This document shows, in pieces, positions 13,858-15,860 of a stretch of 15,860 bases of DNA. A program made the position numbers and the translations under genes. A model generated the notes under the pieces. That model was not told the origin of the DNA. It saw only the letters and a list, made by a program, of their open reading frames with translations, and did not search any database. Origin of the DNA: Bacteroidales bacterium UBA1176 (GTDB lineage: Bacteria > Bacteroidota > Bacteroidia > Bacteroidales > WCHB1-69); assembly GCA_002311645.1 (NCBI GenBank), contig DBYW01000017.1, positions 1 through 15,860 on the forward strand, read 5' to 3'. Positions within the stretch are counted from its first letter, which is position 1. Every line of letters starts with the position of its first letter.

Positions 13858-15078
13858 ATGATTCCCTTTTCCCCACCCCATATTGATGACAAAATTGTGG
13901 AGGAAGTAGTGGCTGCATTGCGTTCCGGCTGGATTACCACGGGACCTCGCACCAAGGCTTTTGAGAAGCAGATTGCTGCGTTCTGCGGAATACAGGATGT
14001 TTTATGTGTGAATTCCGCTTCCTCAGGATTAGAATTGATACTCCATTGGTTTGGTGTCGGCCCCGGCGATGAGGTCATCGTGCCGGCATACACATACACT
14101 GCCACGGCGGAGGTGGTTATCCACTGTGGAGCCACCCCGGTGATGGTCGACGTGCGCCCTGATTTCCTCATCGATGTCGGAAAGGTGCGTGCCGCCATGA
14201 CTCCCCGCACCAAAGTTGTCATCCCCGTCGATATCGCGGGCTATCCCTGCGATTATGATGAGTTGAATGCTTTGGTCAACGATGCGGCGGTCAGGGAGCA
14301 GTTCAACCCTTCCAATGAGTTGCAGCGCATGTTGGGTCGCCCACTCGTGATGGCTGACGCGGCCCATTCGTTGGGAGCTCGGTATAAGGGTCGCCGTACG
14401 GGCGCTTTGGCCGATGTGACCGTCTTCTCGTTCCATGCCGTCAAGAACCTCACCACCGCAGAAGGCGGCGCCATCAGTTTCAACCTGCCCGCCCCCTTTG
14501 ATACGGAGGCTCTTTATAAACAGCTCTGCACGTACTCCTTGCACGGGCAGTCGAAGGATGCCCTTGCCAAAACCCAAATCGGCAATTGGCGCTATGATGT
14601 GCTGGATGCGGGCTACAAGTGCAATATGACAGATGTGGCCGCTGCGATGGGTATCGTGGAATTGGAGCGTTACGATCGTGAAATCCTGCCCCGTCGTCGC
14701 GCCATTTTCGAGCAGTATGCCGAGGCTTTCGCCTCCGACCCGCGTTTTCAGGTGCCCGAATTCGCCACCTCCGACAAAATTACCTCTTACCACGTCTTTG
14801 CCCTGCGACTTGTCAAAACCACGGAATCGCAACGCGATGCCGTGATGCAACACATCTTCGAGCAGGAAGTGGCCGTGAATGTCCACTTCATTCCCTTGCC
14901 AATGCTGTCGGTTTATAAAAATCGTGGCTATAAAATTGAAGAATACCCTGTGACTTACGACAATTTCTCCCGAGAAATCAGTCTGCCGGTTTATTATGAT
15001 CTGACGGACGGGCAGGTGCAGCAGGTTATCGCCGCTGTGAAAAACGCTGCCGACAAGGTCTTGGGGGACAGAATTTAG
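13858..15078 (+). CDS. DegT/DnrJ/EryC1/StrS-family PLP sugar aminotransferase
   Basis: A 406-residue cytoplasmic PLP enzyme that aminates a keto-sugar nucleotide for surface polysaccharide or LPS synthesis. I start it at the ATG at 13858, where the conserved IPFSPPHIDDKIVEEVVAALRSGWITTGPRTKAFE begins; the open frame reaches back to 13693 only because it overlaps porQ out of frame. PLP-site landmarks are VNSASSGLELIL (51-62), ADAAHSLGARY (166-176, with the Asp that pairs with the pyridine nitrogen at 167), and the Schiff-base Lys196 in SFHAVKNLTTAEGG. YSLHGQSKDALAK and GYKCNMTDVAAAMGIVELERY are further family blocks. An insertion of about 20 residues (ALVNDAAVREQFNPSNELQ) before the Asp motif marks a subfamily common in Bacteroidales. 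The substrate is not readable from sequence. It follows porQ by 28 bp. Confidence 0.92.
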   Translation: MIPFSPPHIDDKIVEEVVAALRSGWITTGPRTKAFEKQIAAFCGIQDVLCVNSASSGLELILHWFGVGPGDEVIVPAYTYTATAEVVIHCGATPVMVDVRPDFLIDVGKVRAAMTPRTKVVIPVDIAGYPCDYDELNALVNDAAVREQFNPSNELQRMLGRPLVMADAAHSLGARYKGRRTGALADVTVFSFHAVKNLTTAEGGAISFNLPAPFDTEALYKQLCTYSLHGQSKDALAKTQIGNWRYDVLDAGYKCNMTDVAAAMGIVELERYDREILPRRRAIFEQYAEAFASDPRFQVPEFATSDKITSYHVFALRLVKTTESQRDAVMQHIFEQEVAVNVHFIPLPMLSVYKNRGYKIEEYPVTYDNFSREISLPVYYDLTDGQVQQVIAAVKNAADKVLGDRI

Positions 15079-15100
15079 GGTGTGGTGGAGAAAAGGCGTG

Positions 15101-15115
15101 CCTTAATAGTTAAGG
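15101..15115. promoter_or_regulatory. Short dyad upstream of the GH97 gene
   Basis: CCTTAA-TAG-TTAAGG is a perfect 6-bp dyad with a 3-base centre, 68 bp before the GH97 start codon and 23 bp after the aminotransferase stop. It may be an operator; the stem is too AT-rich and lacks a T-tract, so it is not a good terminator. No clear TAnnTTTG promoter is seen in this gap. Confidence 0.3.
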
Positions 15116-15183
15116 AACTATGAGGTTGATATAGATATGCATCCCTTCTCGTTGCTGTACACTTAAAAAAAAAATAATTGGAA

Positions 15184-15860
15184 ATGAAGAAAACACTTCT
15201 CCTTTTTTGCTTGTTCACACTGCTGTTTGCCCACTCTTCCTTGGCTAACTTCTACTCCAAGGCTCCTGCGATGCCGGCGGATGCGCTGACGTTGCAAAGC
15301 CCCGACAAGCAGCTGGAATTAAAGTTCGCCGTGGTGAATGGCGTGCCGCAGTATTCGCTCGATCACGCGGGCAAGCCGGTGGTGCTGCCCTCCCGCATGG
15401 GCTTCACGCTTGAATGGCGCGACGACATGGCCCACGCATTCGTCCTCAAGGACAAATCCTATAGCACCTTTGACGAGACTTGGAGGCCTGTGTGGGGTGA
15501 AGAGGCGCGCATCCGCAACCATTACAACGAGATGCTTGTAACGCTCGAACAGCCAGTGGGTTCTGTGGAGAGTATGGATCATTCCACGGAGAAGAAAGCT
15601 ACCGTGATGCAGATCCGATTCCGCCTCTATGACGACGGCCTCGGTTTCCGTTATGAGTTTCCGATGAAGAACGCTCTGGTCTGCTTCTGGTTCAAAGAGG
15701 AGTTGACCGAGTTCGCGATGGCCGGCGATCATACTGCGTGGTGGATTCCTGGCGACTACGACACGCAGGAGTACAACTATACTCAGAGTCGCCTCTCACA
15801 GATTGACAGTCTCTGGGAGAAAAGTCACGAACACGGCGGCTGGCCCTGGACGGCCTTCTC
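15184..15860 (+). CDS. Glycoside hydrolase family 97 (SusB-like), N-terminal part, cut by window end
   Basis: The frame is open to the last base, giving 225 residues. The signal peptide (MKK, then TLLLFCLFTLLFAHSSLA) predicts export to the periplasm. What follows is the GH97 N-terminal beta-sandwich: LTLQSPDKQLELKFAVVNGVPQYSL, then YSTFDETWRPVWGEEARIRNHYNEM (about 93-117), FRLYDDGLGFRYEFP (146-160), and AWWIPGDYDTQEYNY (185-199). These blocks are diagnostic of the family, whose members are alpha-glucosidases (SusB) or alpha-galactosidases. The catalytic barrel and the residues that separate inverting from retaining members lie beyond the window, so specificity cannot be told. No SusC/SusD genes are visible on the upstream side. 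Confidence 0.92.
   Translation, partial: MKKTLLLFCLFTLLFAHSSLANFYSKAPAMPADALTLQSPDKQLELKFAVVNGVPQYSLDHAGKPVVLPSRMGFTLEWRDDMAHAFVLKDKSYSTFDETWRPVWGEEARIRNHYNEMLVTLEQPVGSVESMDHSTEKKATVMQIRFRLYDDGLGFRYEFPMKNALVCFWFKEELTEFAMAGDHTAWWIPGDYDTQEYNYTQSRLSQIDSLWEKSHEHGGWPWTAF

Noticed and set aside
14029..14886. Minus-strand frame (285 residues) opposite the DegT aminotransferase
   Set aside because: It is a His/Gly/Asp-rich shadow with no recognisable motif; the plus strand encodes an intact PLP enzyme.
1..15860. Mobile elements, CRISPR arrays, tRNA/rRNA genes
   Set aside because: No transposase, integrase, regularly spaced direct repeats or tRNA-like cloverleaf was recognised on either strand.

Overview
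The window looks like a chromosomal segment from a Bacteroidales bacterium, probably a gut- or rumen-type strict anaerobe. Four things point there: the promoters have the Bacteroidetes -7 form TAnnTTTG and Shine-Dalgarno sites are not evident; there is a PorQ-type component of the type IX secretion system (T9SS), which is restricted to Bacteroidota; there are Bacteroidetes-style ManA, TrmN6, RseC and GH97 proteins; and superoxide reductase lies beside rubrerythrin. No rRNA, tRNA, CRISPR array, transposase or phage gene is visible. Species cannot be named from the sequence alone.

Layout. Bases 1-1392 hold the 3' part of a POT-family peptide/proton symporter, closed by a strong terminator. Bases 1393-2070 are a gene-free stretch packed with inverted repeats, including a perfect 22-bp palindrome. 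Then comes a minus-strand cluster, read from 4751 down to 2071: a secreted conserved hypothetical protein, mannose-6-phosphate isomerase (manA), and a tRNA adenine-N6 methyltransferase whose start codon shares a base with the manA stop. A divergent promoter region (4752-4848) separates this from plus-strand genes that run to the end.

The plus-strand genes are, in order: a cytoplasmic protein built of ten repeats of about 26 residues; lgt, the prolipoprotein diacylglyceryl transferase; a small lipoprotein, which is a likely Lgt substrate; a 32-codon ORF that resembles the two ends of that lipoprotein with the middle deleted and the lipobox Cys replaced by Ser; a hairpin with a UUCG loop; a secreted MORN/YwqK-repeat protein overlapping (ATGA) a MltD-like lytic transglycosylase with two LysM domains; one reading frame that joins an RseC-like membrane protein to a P-loop nucleotide kinase; a promoter followed by superoxide reductase and rubrerythrin; porQ; a DegT-family sugar aminotransferase; and the 5' third of a GH97 (SusB-like) glycosidase that runs off the window.

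Working links. Superoxide reductase makes peroxide that rubrerythrin can remove. Lgt would modify the lipoprotein next door. MltD and its repeat-protein partner probably act together on the cell wall or envelope. PorQ beside a DegT aminotransferase recalls the link in Porphyromonas between T9SS cargo and A-LPS sugar synthesis, though that link is inference here. The most unusual items are the RseC-kinase fusion, the truncated lipoprotein twin, the 26-residue repeat protein and the palindrome-rich spacer.
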